DNA of 64,000 nt from Dromaius novaehollandiae (lineage: Eukaryota; Chordata; Aves; Casuariiformes; Dromaiidae): assembly GCF_036370855.1 (NCBI RefSeq), contig NC_088113.1, positions 19,674,501 to 19,738,500 of the forward strand. The letters are read 5' to 3'. Shown in pieces: positions 14,101-25,812 of the stretch; the stretch's first letter is position 1; every line of letters begins with the position of its first letter. A program made the translations under genes and the position numbers. The notes under the pieces are model-generated. The model worked only from the letters and a program-made list of their open reading frames with translations, did not search any database and had not been told where the DNA came from.

Positions 14101-16959
14101 CCAGTGAGCTTGTTGCAAGTATAATAGCAGTGATGTTGCTCCACTGAAGTTAGAGATTTTATTGGTCTTTTCATTAATGAAATGATCGATTTTCTCATAT
14201 TACTGAGATAAAAATCTAGCATGTAATATGTAGGTCATAAACTCATCTATCTTCACATTCTGCTTCTCTGGACATGGTACTACTAGAATTAATGGTAATA
14301 ATAATAAACTATCTGCCTTGGATCATAAGAGTTTACTCTAAGGATTATTCATCACCAGGAGTACATCAGTTCTGCAATCCCCTCTTCCTTCGGATGTCTG
14401 ACACTCCTGGCTACACCGCCTATATTTAAGAGAAACAATTGGTAAGTACCACGCAGTCGTAGGCTTTGTGAGGTGCTAATTCTTCCGTTGTTAAGCTTGG
14501 CACGCAGTCCCCATCATTCCCACTAACTCCCTGCTCCAAACAAAGAAACACCCAGTAAAACACATGATGAGAAGAAAGCATGTCTCCAAACGGCCTAACA
14601 CAGAAAGGAGTTGCTGGAGCGGGGGGAGACGCGCAGGGACAGCTGGCACATGCTGTTGACAAAGGGATGCCGGGGACCTTACAAGGAGGATAAATAGGCA
14701 TATGTCCCTTCCCAGCCCAAATCTTTCAGCACCGAGGGGAGGAAGCTGAGAAACCCTGTGTCCCTATGCGGGACCTGTGTCCCCTGTGGACCTATCTTTG
14801 AACGTAGCGTGATTCAAGCACTTGCAGGACTTTAAAAGTCTTTTTTGTGACTCTAATTGGGCCAGATCATACCCCAAATCCTTCCTGGGACCCTGGGAAG
14901 ATTGGAGTGGGGCACGCATGGGGCTCGGGAGCCTCCGCTGATCCTATGGTCCTTCCTCCACCAACACAGGACTTGCACGGGAACCGGAGTGGTGGTGGAG
15001 CCTGACGGATGTGATAGGAAGAGCTCTGGAGATCTCGGTGGGGCTATCGTTGCACGGAGAAGGACTTCAGCTGCCAGCAGATGCATGACTCAAGCATTTC
15101 AGCAACCCCGAAGCTCGCTTTCTGAGCAAAATACGACACCTGATTTTCAAGTTTTTATGGCATGTTTCAGTGCGCTACACATCAAGGCAATGAGAGCCGT
15201 CGGAGTGCTGCAGGAGGTCCCTGAGCTCTCTCTTTTCTCTTTTTGGCCTCTGAATATAATTCATTTAAACTCTTATGAGGCAATTCATATCCAGATTTTA
15301 TTAGAAGTGCAAGGCCCTTTTATTTCCTCCGTGTATTCAGAGACACATAGAGAACTGGTGCTACGGTTAATTTTATTTCTCTGCTTTCTGTGTTTTAATA
15401 ACCATCTCCCCAGTTCCATTTGCCTCTGAATGGATGGTGGAGATGGAGAGGTATGACCCTGAATAATGTAATCATGTACTGCAGACAGAGAAATACTAGT
15501 AACAAAATGCACAGTGAATATGGGACTGAAGCAGAGACATGAAAGATCACTTAAAGCTATAAAATCTGATATACTCGTGCACCTACCAGGTATGTGGATA
15601 CACCTTGAAAAATATACAGCTGTGTTTTCAGAAAAAATGCAAAAATGATTTTAAAAAGTGATAAAGAAATGACTTCTGTCAAAAAATATTTCAGAAGTGC
15701 AAAGACAATACACATATACAGCTCTGGGGCTACACGACTATGAGTATTTTCTGTCTTTCGTAGTGTTTAAAAGAGAAATACGGTTATGATGTATCAGAAC
15801 ACAAAAACTTCTCATGACACTGAGTATTTTTGCTGTCATTGATGTGTCAAATGCCACGAGGACATCATACAGCGCTTCAAGATCTTGAAGACCAAGACTT
15901 GACCTTTCCCTATGTCACGGGCCCTGCAGCCCAGCTCATCACAGACGGCAGGATGGTTCCTCCAGCCGCGGCATGGAGGACTGGGAACCAGATGAAGCTG
16001 CGAGCATGAAACCTCCACCGCCCACCGTGTCACTACTTCTGAGCCAGAAGATTTTTTCCAAGCGCATTGAGCAAACTCAGAGCATCCGACAGCTCCATCG
16101 GCGGCTTCCTGGGACTCATGTAAAGGCAGGCAGGTTTTGTAAGCCTTGATTAAAAATCAAGAAGGGATTTAGTTACATTTTAAAATTATTTCTTTAACCA
16201 ATACTCACATTTTGTATGATTTCATTAAACTAATGTGTTACAGTTTCTAGGGGATTCCCACAGTGCAGATGCTGAAAGACTTAGTGGTGTGTTTCTTATG
16301 AGCCAAGAAACGGGCAAATTAAAATCTGCCTGCGCTGGACTCCAGAGTCCCTCTGGCAGAGTCAGAGAGATTAAAATTGAAATAAACAGGGTTAAACACC
16401 AGAGAATTTCCCTCTTGTTTGGGCTATTTCATTTTTTTCCTGCATGAAGGCAGCATTCCCATTGCCAGCGTCTCCCTCGTGTCCTGCCCCTATCCCGGCT
16501 GCTCCCAGGAGCCCTCCAGAGCCTGAGGTCCACGACTGCTCACGACACACCGGGGTTGAATGGTGTTTATCGCTGAAGACAATGTCGACACACTGGTTCC
16601 TCCTGTGGGGACAGCGGAGGGGACGTTTCAGGCCTGCTGTGCATTTGCAAAGCTTGGCAAGTCCTCTCTCTGCGTGTTTCTGAACCAACTGCAAAACTTC
16701 CTTGCTGTCCACCCTGAGTTCTGAGCCTATCATCACTGCCCGCGTCCTCCCTACGCTCCGAGTGCCCAGGAGCTGAACAGAAGCATTAAAAAAGAAAAAT
16801 ACTCTGAAGATTAAACTAAATTATTCCTCTCCACAGAAGGATTGGTCCAGCTTATCCCAGCATTTCTGTCAAAGCGGGAGGCGAAGGCAATTCAGTTGAG
16901 TCGCCCTTCATCACTTCGAGAGACAAAGGCTTTGAACATCCCCCAGTAAAGCGATTCTG

Positions 16960-17450
16960 ACATAAACCCTCCTCCTCGATCCTCCCCGACCCCTCATCCC
17001 CGCGCAGCACCGCGTGATCGTTGCTTTCGAGGCATCGCGCGGCTGATTAGCCCGAGCCGAGGTCGCGGAGGTGAGACGCGCCGGCTCCCTAATGACGGCG
17101 TTTGATCGTCCGTGCCTAGGCGTGCTCCCAATTAGCCTGGAAACGCCGACTCCAGCTCACAAATACCTTAAAACACGAAGCCGAACGAAAAGCCGCCTGC
17201 GTTGCCTTTCTCCAGCCCTCTCCGCTGCATCAAAGCGGCGAGCTGAGGCCAACTCCCATTGCCGAGCAGGGCCCGTCGGAGCGGCTGCTCGTTAGTGCCT
17301 CCGGCTTCCAGCAGCATTTGCTGAATATCAGCGAGCGCGTTAGGCTGTGAAGTTTGCCTCCGAGGGAGCCAGCGAAGGGCCTTTCAAGCAGAAAGGTCGC
17401 GCGTTTTCGGAGGAGCAGTTAGCACGGACTTGCTTCAGGAGCTCCCGCTC
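16960..17450. promoter_or_regulatory. CpG-rich block with homeodomain-type TAAT sites
   Basis: CpG-dense DNA (gcatcgcgcggctgatta and neighbours) is interspersed with several TAAT/ATTA cores (ggctgattagc, ccctaatgac, ccaattagcc). A GGAG followed by gtgagac at 17070 could be a + strand splice donor. There is no coding frame of note. This combination is common in promoters and enhancers of developmental genes. Boundaries are approximate. Confidence 0.35.
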
Positions 17451-19910
17451 CCCGCAGCAAGTCCATCCCCTCGGGCTTTTCTTCTCCCTCCCTTTTAACT
17501 AACGATCTGCAGCTCATCAGAAGGGGCTCGGCAGGGAGGAAAGCAACAGCATGTATTTTAATAAATACCATTTGTGCGCTGGCTTTCACAGCTGAAGCTT
17601 GGCAAGCGATCCGATGAAGCGTCGGGAGGAAGGATGCAGGCTAAATGAGAGCCCAGGGAGATGGTCTGGAGCACAGCCCAGGCCGTGCGGGAGGCGACGG
17701 CGGTCCCTCGCCGCAGGGGGTTGAACGCACCCGTCCCCACCATCTCTGGTGGCTGCAGGACGCTCTGTTTCACCAGTGAAATTCGAAACAGAATCTCCTG
17801 GGCTGGTTTGCAGAAGCACCAAGGGCTGGTGCTAAAGCCATTGCCTGCAGAAGACGACAGTGTTAGCAATAAGTTAACATTAAAGGCAATGCTAAACTGA
17901 GGGACTGCCTGCAGCAGGAAGCCACCACGTCCCTGGAAAGGCAGCCCCAATTTAAGGACTATTGCTGTGTTCGGGAGATTTGGGGGCGGTTTTGCTCGTT
18001 GCAGATACATTTGCAAGGTCGGGCTGCATCTTGCCTCCACGTGGGGCGATCACGATACGACCAGACCTGGTTCAGCTGCTGTTCAAGTCAAGGTTCGTAC
18101 AAATAAAAAAACTACATTGATGTTGTGCTTGCAGGATAGAGACTTAGGCAAAGGCATCTGCACGGGGGAAACAGAAGGAACAGCTTTAGTTATTGGCTAC
18201 AGCAATTTAGCAGAACTGTTAAACACGTCCGATCAAAGCAGTGCCAAAAACGTTGGCAAGCACATCTCCCACCAAAATCAAAATGCTTCACGGGATCAAC
18301 CTTAGTCCAATAATTGTGTTTTGCAAGTAGAAAAAAGGGGAGGGGGATTCTGAAAACGAAACATTTCCATTTTTCTTTCAAAACAGCTCTTTGGTTTCCA
18401 ATATATTTACTTTGCTTTATTATTTCTCATGGAGCTGTGAAAAATTAAATACTTGAAAGCAGAATATGAAACATATAAATTAAACTGTTTTGATTAACTC
18501 AAAACAGCTGACATTTTCTTTTCAGAATAATTTCAAAATTAAACTTAACAAAAACAATTTCTTATGCAAGAAGCCTCTTTAAAAGGGCATGTTTGGTATT
18601 TTGTAGCATTTCTGTGAGGTGGATTGGTGCCAGCATATTATTCTTTTAATGTTAAAAGCACTTCTAACCCATCCAAACTCTAGCTTTAAGGTATTTAGGA
18701 AAAAACAGGTGTCTCTAGTCCTTCTTCATAGCCTTTTATATGGCAGAGCTCCTGTTTGTGCTTGGAATTTATCAGCTGGGATATAAATACTATATTTAAG
18801 TTATAGTGTCTATGTTCATAATATTTCTGATCTTCCAAGGAGAGGTGAATCTGCAGTGAGACAAATAAAGTTCCCCCTTTCTCTTACATCATTAACTTCA
18901 GAATTTCTGCATAGAAATAATCTGGCTTTGAAAGAAAAATTTATATATTGTAATTTGTATGGGAGACTTCTTGTTCCCTTGCTCAGTAGATTTTCTGTTA
19001 GCGAAGACACCTCTGCCATACAGCTGTGTTAAGAACATTAAATACAAAACAAAGGAGAGGGAAAAATGAAATAATCAGCCTTTCCTTCTCTGAAGGTTTT
19101 ATGGAGTTGTTTTATTGAGTCTGCCTTTCTGTTACCACAGGGAATTGTAAAATGCATTCACTGGGAGCAAAGGGAGCTAATACTGTCCCACAAGCAGAAG
19201 CCGGCAGCCCTGGCCATGCGGGGAGAAGCTGTGTGGAGCGACACAAAGTCCATCTGCAGCTGGAGGTCATAGCTTTCTTTGGGGTTACACTACTCGCCCA
19301 AAGCCGACCCTTCTCCCTGACCTGCGGGAAGGGGAGCCCTGTGGAGCATCCACGTCTCAGTCCTCACGTGGTAGGAAAATGATGCCTGGGAAGTGTCCAG
19401 TGACAACCTTTTCCTTGGTCAGTGGTGGTTCTCCCTCACCGCTCCTTCCCTCCTCGTTCTTAACCAGGGTTGTCAGACAGAGGAAGAAATGCACATTAGC
19501 GAAGAGGGTAGAGTGCACATCTCCATTTGAGCTGGAGCTGACATACAGACTTTCTGCAGTATAGGTGGGAAGAAAAGAGAGAACTTCAAGTTTCCTAGAG
19601 TTTCAGCCCTGACCGTATCTCAGTTTTACTGTCTGGTTCCCAAGAGGTCTGCAGAATTATGTTTCAGAAGGAAAAGTGGAACAAGGCTGGTTTACCAACC
19701 CATATTTGGATCCAGCAGCAATCAAGCCATTTGACTGTTAACCAAAAAGGCCTGGAGATGATCACAGGGACCCCAGAGTGAGATCTGCATGCACACAAGA
19801 GGAGACATGACTTGTAATGTGCCAGCAGATGTGCAAAGTTCTAGCAAAGCTGGGCAAGCTTCTTGCAGGGTTACTGCAGGCAGATGTTTGGCATTGAAAG
19901 GCTTGTGATG
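17451..19910. other. AT-rich non-coding stretch 3' of the BEN gene
   Basis: Becomes AT-rich after 18300 with many AATTA, TTAAA and AACAG words and no long frames. It lies downstream of the BEN gene on that gene's strand and may include an extended 3' untranslated region up to the AATAAA at 19116. No repeat family was recognised. Confidence 0.5.
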
Positions 19911-19912
19911 TG

Positions 19913-19918
19913 TTTAAT
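19913..19918 (-). terminator. Candidate polyadenylation signal ATTAAA for the BEN gene
   Basis: ATTAAA on the - strand lies about 110 bases after the BEN gene's stop codon. A canonical AATAAA occurs farther on at 19116-19111, which would give a 3' untranslated region of about 0.9 kb. I cannot tell which is used. Confidence 0.35.
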
Positions 19919-20029
19919 GCACGGTTCACTTGGGCTGGTTCCTGGCAGGGAGTCTACAAAGCAGCAGCAGTATGGACTCAGGTACACTGATGAGTGTGGC
20001 AGGAGCAGAGACACCAAATCCTCCAGGCA

Positions 20030-23000
20030 TCAGAGACATTCTGTCTTAAATTTCTGCCTCAGGGCTTTCTGCACGTTTTGTATCTTCTCTGTGATCACCG
20101 TGTCACTGAGGTGATCTCCAAACTTCTGCTTCAACAGCACCCGAATGATTTTGATGCATCGTTCGTCCATCATGGGTTTTGCCTCTCGGAAAGTGTTGCC
20201 CCTCCGCCCCGTGATGGAGTGGCTCTGGATATAGTCGGACGTGAAAAGCTTGTAGAGGAGTGTCTTGCAGGCTGTGCTGATTTTCTGGTCAAAGCGGATG
20301 GCCTCTTTGAGCTGTTCCCTCGTGTAGCCATTGAAGAGCTCCACCACCTCGCATGGCTGTCGGTGAGGTTCCTCCTGGAAAGACAGGGATTCCAGCCTCT
20401 GCACCTTCCTCTTCAGAGTGAGGACATCCTGTTGGAGCTCCAAGACAATCCTCTCCAGCTGCTCAACCTTCTCTGCCCTGAAAAGTTAAACGGAGGGTAC
20501 AACATGCATGGAGGCAAGGGGACACCACAGCCTCATAACGAGTATTACTAAGGGATGTGGTAATACGTTTCACACCCCCTGCAAACGGGCACAGGACAAC
20601 CCTTGCTGGAGTGCCAGCCCGTCCAGCCATGTCCAGGCGAGGAGCAAGGCGGGGGAGAAGAATGACATGATCTGACGTTTTTAGAAGCTCAGAAGTGGCC
20701 AGAGCATAACCCGCAAACCCTCCTTGTCACGCGTGCAGGGAGACTTGATACTTGGGTTTCTTTTTTGTTTCAAGGAAAGATATAAACCCTGTCCTGCAAG
20801 TACCAGGAAGCAGGTATTCATGGTACTAAACAAGGGCACGCAGCAAATTGCAATGCAAGTACTGTAACATCATTTTTGGCATCCATTTTTTTCCAATAAA
20901 ACTGTCCCTACTATCCGCTTCACTACTGGGTGCTTGTTATCAAAGAAACCAGCAATAAACGAAGCAACACAGAACCATGTTCAACATGATGGATGTCATT
21001 TTGATGGTTATAGACACGAGCTTTGTGATTTCTGTATTATTTTAGAGCCTGCTTGCAGGCTCCAAGCCCTACAATTGAAAAGAAAGAGCTGTCTCTGATT
21101 ATGTAGAGATTCAGCAGCTCTTCATTTTAAAGTTACAGGATTTTGCCACCCAGCTGTAGGCTCGGTGGGGTTTTTTCTGTAGTAAGGAGGATAATACTGT
21201 TAAGAACAAGTGCCTTCTTTTGCTAATTACCTTTCCATTTCACCAGGAACAATTTTTTTCTGAACTCTCTCAAAGTCATCTGCCTCTTGCAAACCTTCTA
21301 GCTTTCGTTCTTCACAACTGGAACAAACAAACAAGCTAAAAAGCACTGCGACAAGTAGCTTCATATTCATATTCATTCCTGCTGTGATTTATCTGGAATT
21401 CAAGGGCTGACAGCAAAGTCAACCCCGGTTTCACTTACAGCAAGAAAGAACCGGGCTGAGAGGACATGTCAGTGGTCCTTCCTGTGGGCAGCCTCCTATA
21501 CACCCCATTTGCCTGAGGAGGAAGCCCCAGCACAGAGGTGGGGGGAGGACTTTGATGCACCCCATAGCTCCCTCATTTGCCCAACCAGGGGACCAGGACG
21601 GCAGAGCACTAGGGAATCCGCTCGCCCCACAGCCTAGATGTACCCCCAGTAACCCCCGTCATCTTCCACCCTTTAGGTTTATGTCTACAGTAACATCTGT
21701 TCAAAGCAAGCACCGTCAGGGCATGGAACTAGAGCTGCCAGACTCCGCAGCATGAAGTGACAGTACACGAAACATTCAGGGTCCTCACCGTGCTTGAAAG
21801 CGTTACCTGTTCAGACGGATGTGCTGCAGGCACTGAGACAAGATGCCATCTGATTTCCTCTTCGCTGCCAGGGCCACGTAATCTAGAGGCAAGGAAGGGG
21901 AGATAAGCTAAGCGAGCCAGCTGCTGAGAAGATGATCACCCGAATCCCTTTGTCTCAGGAATACATTTATCCCAGCACTGCTGCTAGATAGCGTAGCAAC
22001 ACATTACTGCCTCTGCACAGCAGAGTGATCCAGACGTGCTTTCCAGGACTGAAGAATATGGATTTTGTTGTTAGAAAAACATGGTATCTCAAGAGCTTCT
22101 GTTGTTTCTAGCACAAAAGACATAGCAGGCAAGGCAGGAAGAATGAACCTGTCTCTGGACACTGGTGCGTTCATCAGCAGGGAGATAAAAACACACTGTT
22201 GTATTATAATTGCCTTTAGTGTGTGCACTAGTGGCCGGAAAAGCAGGCAAGTAAAGAGGCACATCTGAGGAGGTTTGGCTAGTTGAGGCACAAGGCTTTG
22301 GGGTGTTTTAGTGTTATTCAGGCAGACTGGATTGGTTTTTTTGGCTTATAGGGAAAGAACTACTAGCATAGGAAAAAGAGCTGGTGCCTGGTATAAACAG
22401 ATATACTATGCTCCCACATAGATATCTCCTTTTAAACAGCCTCCCTGGAGAAGGCCTTCCACGTGGGAAGGACCAGAGAACTTGGTCTCTAACCCTTGTA
22501 GCCCTGCGGGAAGACGCGCACAGCCCTGGAGCAAAGCAGAGCCCTCCTGGCAGCTGTGGGTACCCATCCCAACCTCCGTGGGTCGGAGTGACGCAGGGCA
22601 GAGCTAGAGGGACATGGCCCAATGTTCAGCCTAACTTCTCCCAGCCACGAGTACCTCTGGGGGCTGTGCCAGGCCTGTCCTCCTCGCTCTGGGAGGTCCC
22701 CGGCACGGCCAGGGTCACGAAGCTGGGCGGTGGGTTGAAGGCACTGGCAGGGTGGTGGGGTGCCACCAGCGTGCAGGGACTTCCCGTTGCGCTGCCCAGG
22801 GCACGTCTCTCCTTGATGACGGAGGAGCTGCCAACGTCATGGGGCGAGCCTGCCTCGGCAGCCCGCAGCAGCGGCTTGGCAGGGTAGGTCCTGTCGCCGT
22901 GGTATTTCCTGGACGTATTCCCCGGGGTCCACTTTGGGAAGGTTTTCCTTGATTTTTTTGGCGGGGGCGGCATCATGCTATGGATGGCGGGTTCTTCTTC

Positions 23001-23583
23001 TGAAAGCAAGGTGAACAGTCAAGCTGTTGAGTGGGGTAGCAGTGATGTGTATCCCCCGCCTCCCACACAGTGCTCTTCACCCCGGTTGTAGAGACATGGG
23101 CTGTGACATCCATGGCAGAACCATCATGCCCCCAGCATCCTCCCACTTAAAAGGCCCGAAGGAGGTAGAAGGGTGCAACCCTCAATTACTTTCTTGCCAG
23201 AAACAACTCCATGACATATGAAAGGCTCTGAAGCAAAGACACTACTCACTTAACTTCTCCAGAAGCTGTCTATCTTCCAGCAGCCTTTTCTCTAAAATAT
23301 CTTTATGCTCTGTAGGAAGAGAGGACTTTTCAGCACAGAACTTGTTTTCTAGAGGTTGCTCCTGAGCAGCCCCACGGTGCAAAGCCCAGGACAGGCAAGG
23401 TCACTCACCACTTATGCCCTCCACAATCCCCCAGTAGAGCCCACTAAAGCCGGGGCAGCGGGCCAGCACCTGCTCGCCCACCGCGTAGAGGTGGAAGGGC
23501 TTCCGCGGCTCCTTGATGTTCTCGATGCTGATCACGCGGCTGCCGTCAGGCCAGCTGATGAGGACGTAGAGCTTGGCGGACAT
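20030..23583 (-). CDS. BEN-domain protein, six coding exons, predicted 396 residues, no assigned name
   Basis: I joined exons at 23583-23409, 23309-23250, 22999-22655, 21882-21807, 21317-21231 and 20477-20030. Every intron is GT-AG, phases agree throughout, and the frame ends in TGA at 20032-20030. Residues 1-58 are a compact beta-rich domain (VGEQVLARCPGFSGLYWG resembles a Tudor-like barrel strand pair). Residues 59-79 are a helical stretch rich in L, E and K. Residues 80-193 are a proline/serine-rich, probably disordered linker with a basic KKSRK patch. Residues 249-280 form a leucine-heptad coiled coil. Residues about 294-388 form a BEN domain, with SITGR and a following KPMMDE. BEN proteins bind DNA and usually repress transcription in the nucleus; dimerisation through the coiled coil is inferred. 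The ATG context is weak (C at -3), and the 14 exon bases before it are open in frame, so translation could begin in an upstream exon. It resembles BEND5/BEND6-type proteins, but I cannot name an orthologue. Confidence 0.9.
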
Positions 23584-23620
23584 CGGAGCTGCCCCACCTG
23601 GAGCAGGGAGAGCAGGAGGA
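23584..23620 (-). other. Splice acceptor and untranslated start of the BEN gene's first coding exon
   Basis: On the - strand, a long pyrimidine tract (cctgctctccctgctccag) ends at 23598, immediately before a 14-base stretch leading to the ATG. This shows that at least one more exon lies upstream (above 23.6 kb) and that the promoter is not adjacent to the ATG. The CpG-rich patch at 26.3-26.8 kb or the exon-like piece at 27.7 kb could hold it. Confidence 0.7.
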
Positions 23621-24424
23621 GATGTCACCGCCGGCGTGCCGTGCTCCTCGGGCCTCGTACTGCAGGGCCTGGCTGTGCACCTCGGAGCACGGCTTCGGAC
23701 ACCCAGCACCAAGCGCTTGGGACACAAACAGCTGGAAATAATGACATTAACCAAGCATTCGTCAGCTCCAGCAGCAAAAGCTATAGACAGGCCTACGAAT
23801 GGCTGTAATGACAAATATGACCAGTGTAACCTCTCTCCACCTCCTACTGCTGGGTTGTTTTAACTCTATTTTTATCTGATTAAAAAAAAGCACTTCCCAG
23901 TACTGTCTGTCATGGTTGGGAGAATTAACAAACAGTTAATTAGTTACAGGCAATGTAGCCTGTAGATCTAAAGTCCCTGCAATGAGCTCCCTTCCACCTT
24001 TCCTACCAGTCCTTCTGCTTTTTCCATTCTTGCCCTTCTGCACCCAACTTTTACGGAACGTCTCCCCTGGGGGTTGTCCTTGCACCGATTTTGGGCGCAA
24101 ACCCATGTGCTTTTAGTGCTGCTCCACTTTATTCAGCCAGGAACTGCAGCTCCAGCGGTGACACGTGTCCCCTGGGGGCAGGCAGGACCGGCTCTCGTGG
24201 GAACATGTTTAGCAGACACTAGATAAGACACGGTGCGGAGACAGGCGTGTTCCTCTGCCAGGGTGAATCAGCACAGCTCCGCTGACTTCACTGCGACTAC
24301 GGCAATTCGCTGCAGGATTGCATCTGTACGGTGTCGAGGTGGCAGAAAAAAGACACCCTGAAGGACCATTTCCTGGAGCACACCTGGGTAACTCCTTCAT
24401 CTTTCCAGCTATTTTGTTCAGTAA

Positions 24425-24475
24425 ACCTCCGTTTCACACATGGTGAAACGCAAGTTACCTCCGTTTCACACATGG
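24425..24475. repeat. Short direct duplication carrying a hairpin
   Basis: A 19-base word beginning ACCTCCGTTTC occurs at 24425-24443 and again at 24457-24475, 32 bases apart. The first copy extends into an inverted repeat, CGTTTCAC and GTGAAACG around a five-base loop (24430-24450). The second copy runs into the MIR-like sequence. Confidence 0.7.
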
Positions 24476-24510
24476 GGAAACTGAGGCACAGAGTGGCGAG
24501 AGACACATGG
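24457..24510 (+). mobile_element. MIR-like SINE core relic
   Basis: The stretch with cacatggggaaactgaggca followed by cagagtgg closely resembles the conserved core of MIR SINEs, an old amniote family. Only the core is recognisable. The 5' tRNA-like head and 3' tail are not evident. Assignment is from memory of the consensus. Confidence 0.5.
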
Positions 24511-25362
24511 CCGTGCATCACCCCAGACAGCCTCGCGCGGCTGTGCTTGGCAGGAGGGTTTAGGGGCTGGGGCTGCCCCTGTGCCGGGCACGCTGTGGGG
24601 AACCGCCGTGGTGCACAAAGCCAACGGGAGCGAGCTGGAGGGGAGGGAGGTGGGGGGGGGGACAAGCTGGTGGGAAAGGCAGCTGCAGCCCAGAAAAGTG
24701 AGGAACAGCCCAGTTTAGTGCAATCCCTAGGTTTGGCCCCAGGTGCCCATTAAAGTCAAGCTCAGTTTCGATTCCTCTCATTGGGAGGGTCGGTTCTCCC
24801 TGGAGACCTTTCTCCTCCTCCCCCCTGGCTGCTCAAGCATCACCCAGAAAAACTTGCCCACAGAAGCCATAACGGCCCCCAATCCTGCCCGCAGCCCGGC
24901 CGGCTCCGATTCGCACCTAACTCACTCCAAGCCTTTTCCCCTGGCCGAGACGAGCTAGGACGCATTTTTAACAGGAAACGCTGCATAGGAATTAACTGTG
25001 CATTAATCAACTTGCTGCCCGCGTGCCCTTCTCTCGCCGCAGAGGCTGGGTGCTCCACGGCACAGCACGGCACAGCCCTGCCCGCAGCCCCGTCCTGAGC
25101 CCCAGAGGCTGCAGGGAGACCAGCAAACTAGCATAAACATGTAGCTGCGACCTCTCCCTCCCCAACACACAAAACAGCTCCATATTCCAAACAGCAAACA
25201 GTCCAAGCCCCCCCAAAAGCTCTTTAGAGGTGCTTTCCCTTCTTTAACACTTAAAGAAAAACCACTAATCTTCAGAGATGCTGCTGCTCCTGCTCCCTCC
25301 TGCCCCACTTACTGCTTGCTCATTTATTTTAAAGAACGCACCCAAACTACACAACCGCAGTC

Positions 25363-25389
25363 AGAGAAAGAGAGAAAGAGAGAGAGAGA
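25363..25389 (+). repeat. GA-rich microsatellite
   Basis: An imperfect AGAGAAAG repeat passes into AGAGAGAGAG. It lies 0.4 kb left of the TTC/GAA array. Confidence 0.75.
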
Positions 25390-25680
25390 TCAAAATCCTG
25401 ATAGCGACCGAGCTCAGTCCTTGCCTGGTTAGCACCGCTCCAGGTGCTGAGTCTTGCAAAATGTCTCCTGTCTATCCCGATCCCGGCTGCCTGCTCCAGA
25501 GGAGGTGACTGCACGGTCCTCTTGCCTTGGGGTTGTCCCTTCACCACAATTCCTGCTCAGGTTTCCTTTGTCTGGCTTGGAGAGCTCCCACCTGCTGTCC
25601 CCACTGCAAAAAAAATAAGCCCCTTGGCTTTCTTTTTTCCTGATTGTTTTGTTTCAGCATTATGATTCCTGCTATTTTTC

Positions 25681-25694
25681 CATATACGTATATG
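25681..25694. repeat. Perfect 14-base palindrome
   Basis: CATATACGTATATG equals its own reverse complement. It lies about 120 bases left of the TTC/GAA array. No function is assigned. Confidence 0.6.
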
Positions 25695-25812
25695 TATTTT
25701 TTTTTCCTTAGCTCGTTTCAGGGCTGTTGCTTACAGGAAGAGAGAGCAGAAGAGAAGAGAAAAAGCCTTGGGTTTTTTGGAGCATGAATAAACCTTGCAT
25801 TTCCATGAGTTA

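Larger units (their letters stand above)
3900..16955. other. Long non-coding stretch
   Basis: No gene was recognised in 13 kb. It holds the (AAAC)n, the GAGCTCCA repeat and the 10765 hairpin. Several AT-rich blocks, for example 15240-15430, have the even, repeat-free look of conserved non-coding DNA, but this needs alignment. Frames at 11453-11860 and 14857-15429 have no domain or splice support. Confidence 0.55.

Noticed and set aside
19994-20551. 185-codon + strand frame.
   Set aside because: It is the antisense shadow of the last BEN-gene exon, whose - strand reading has a recognisable domain.
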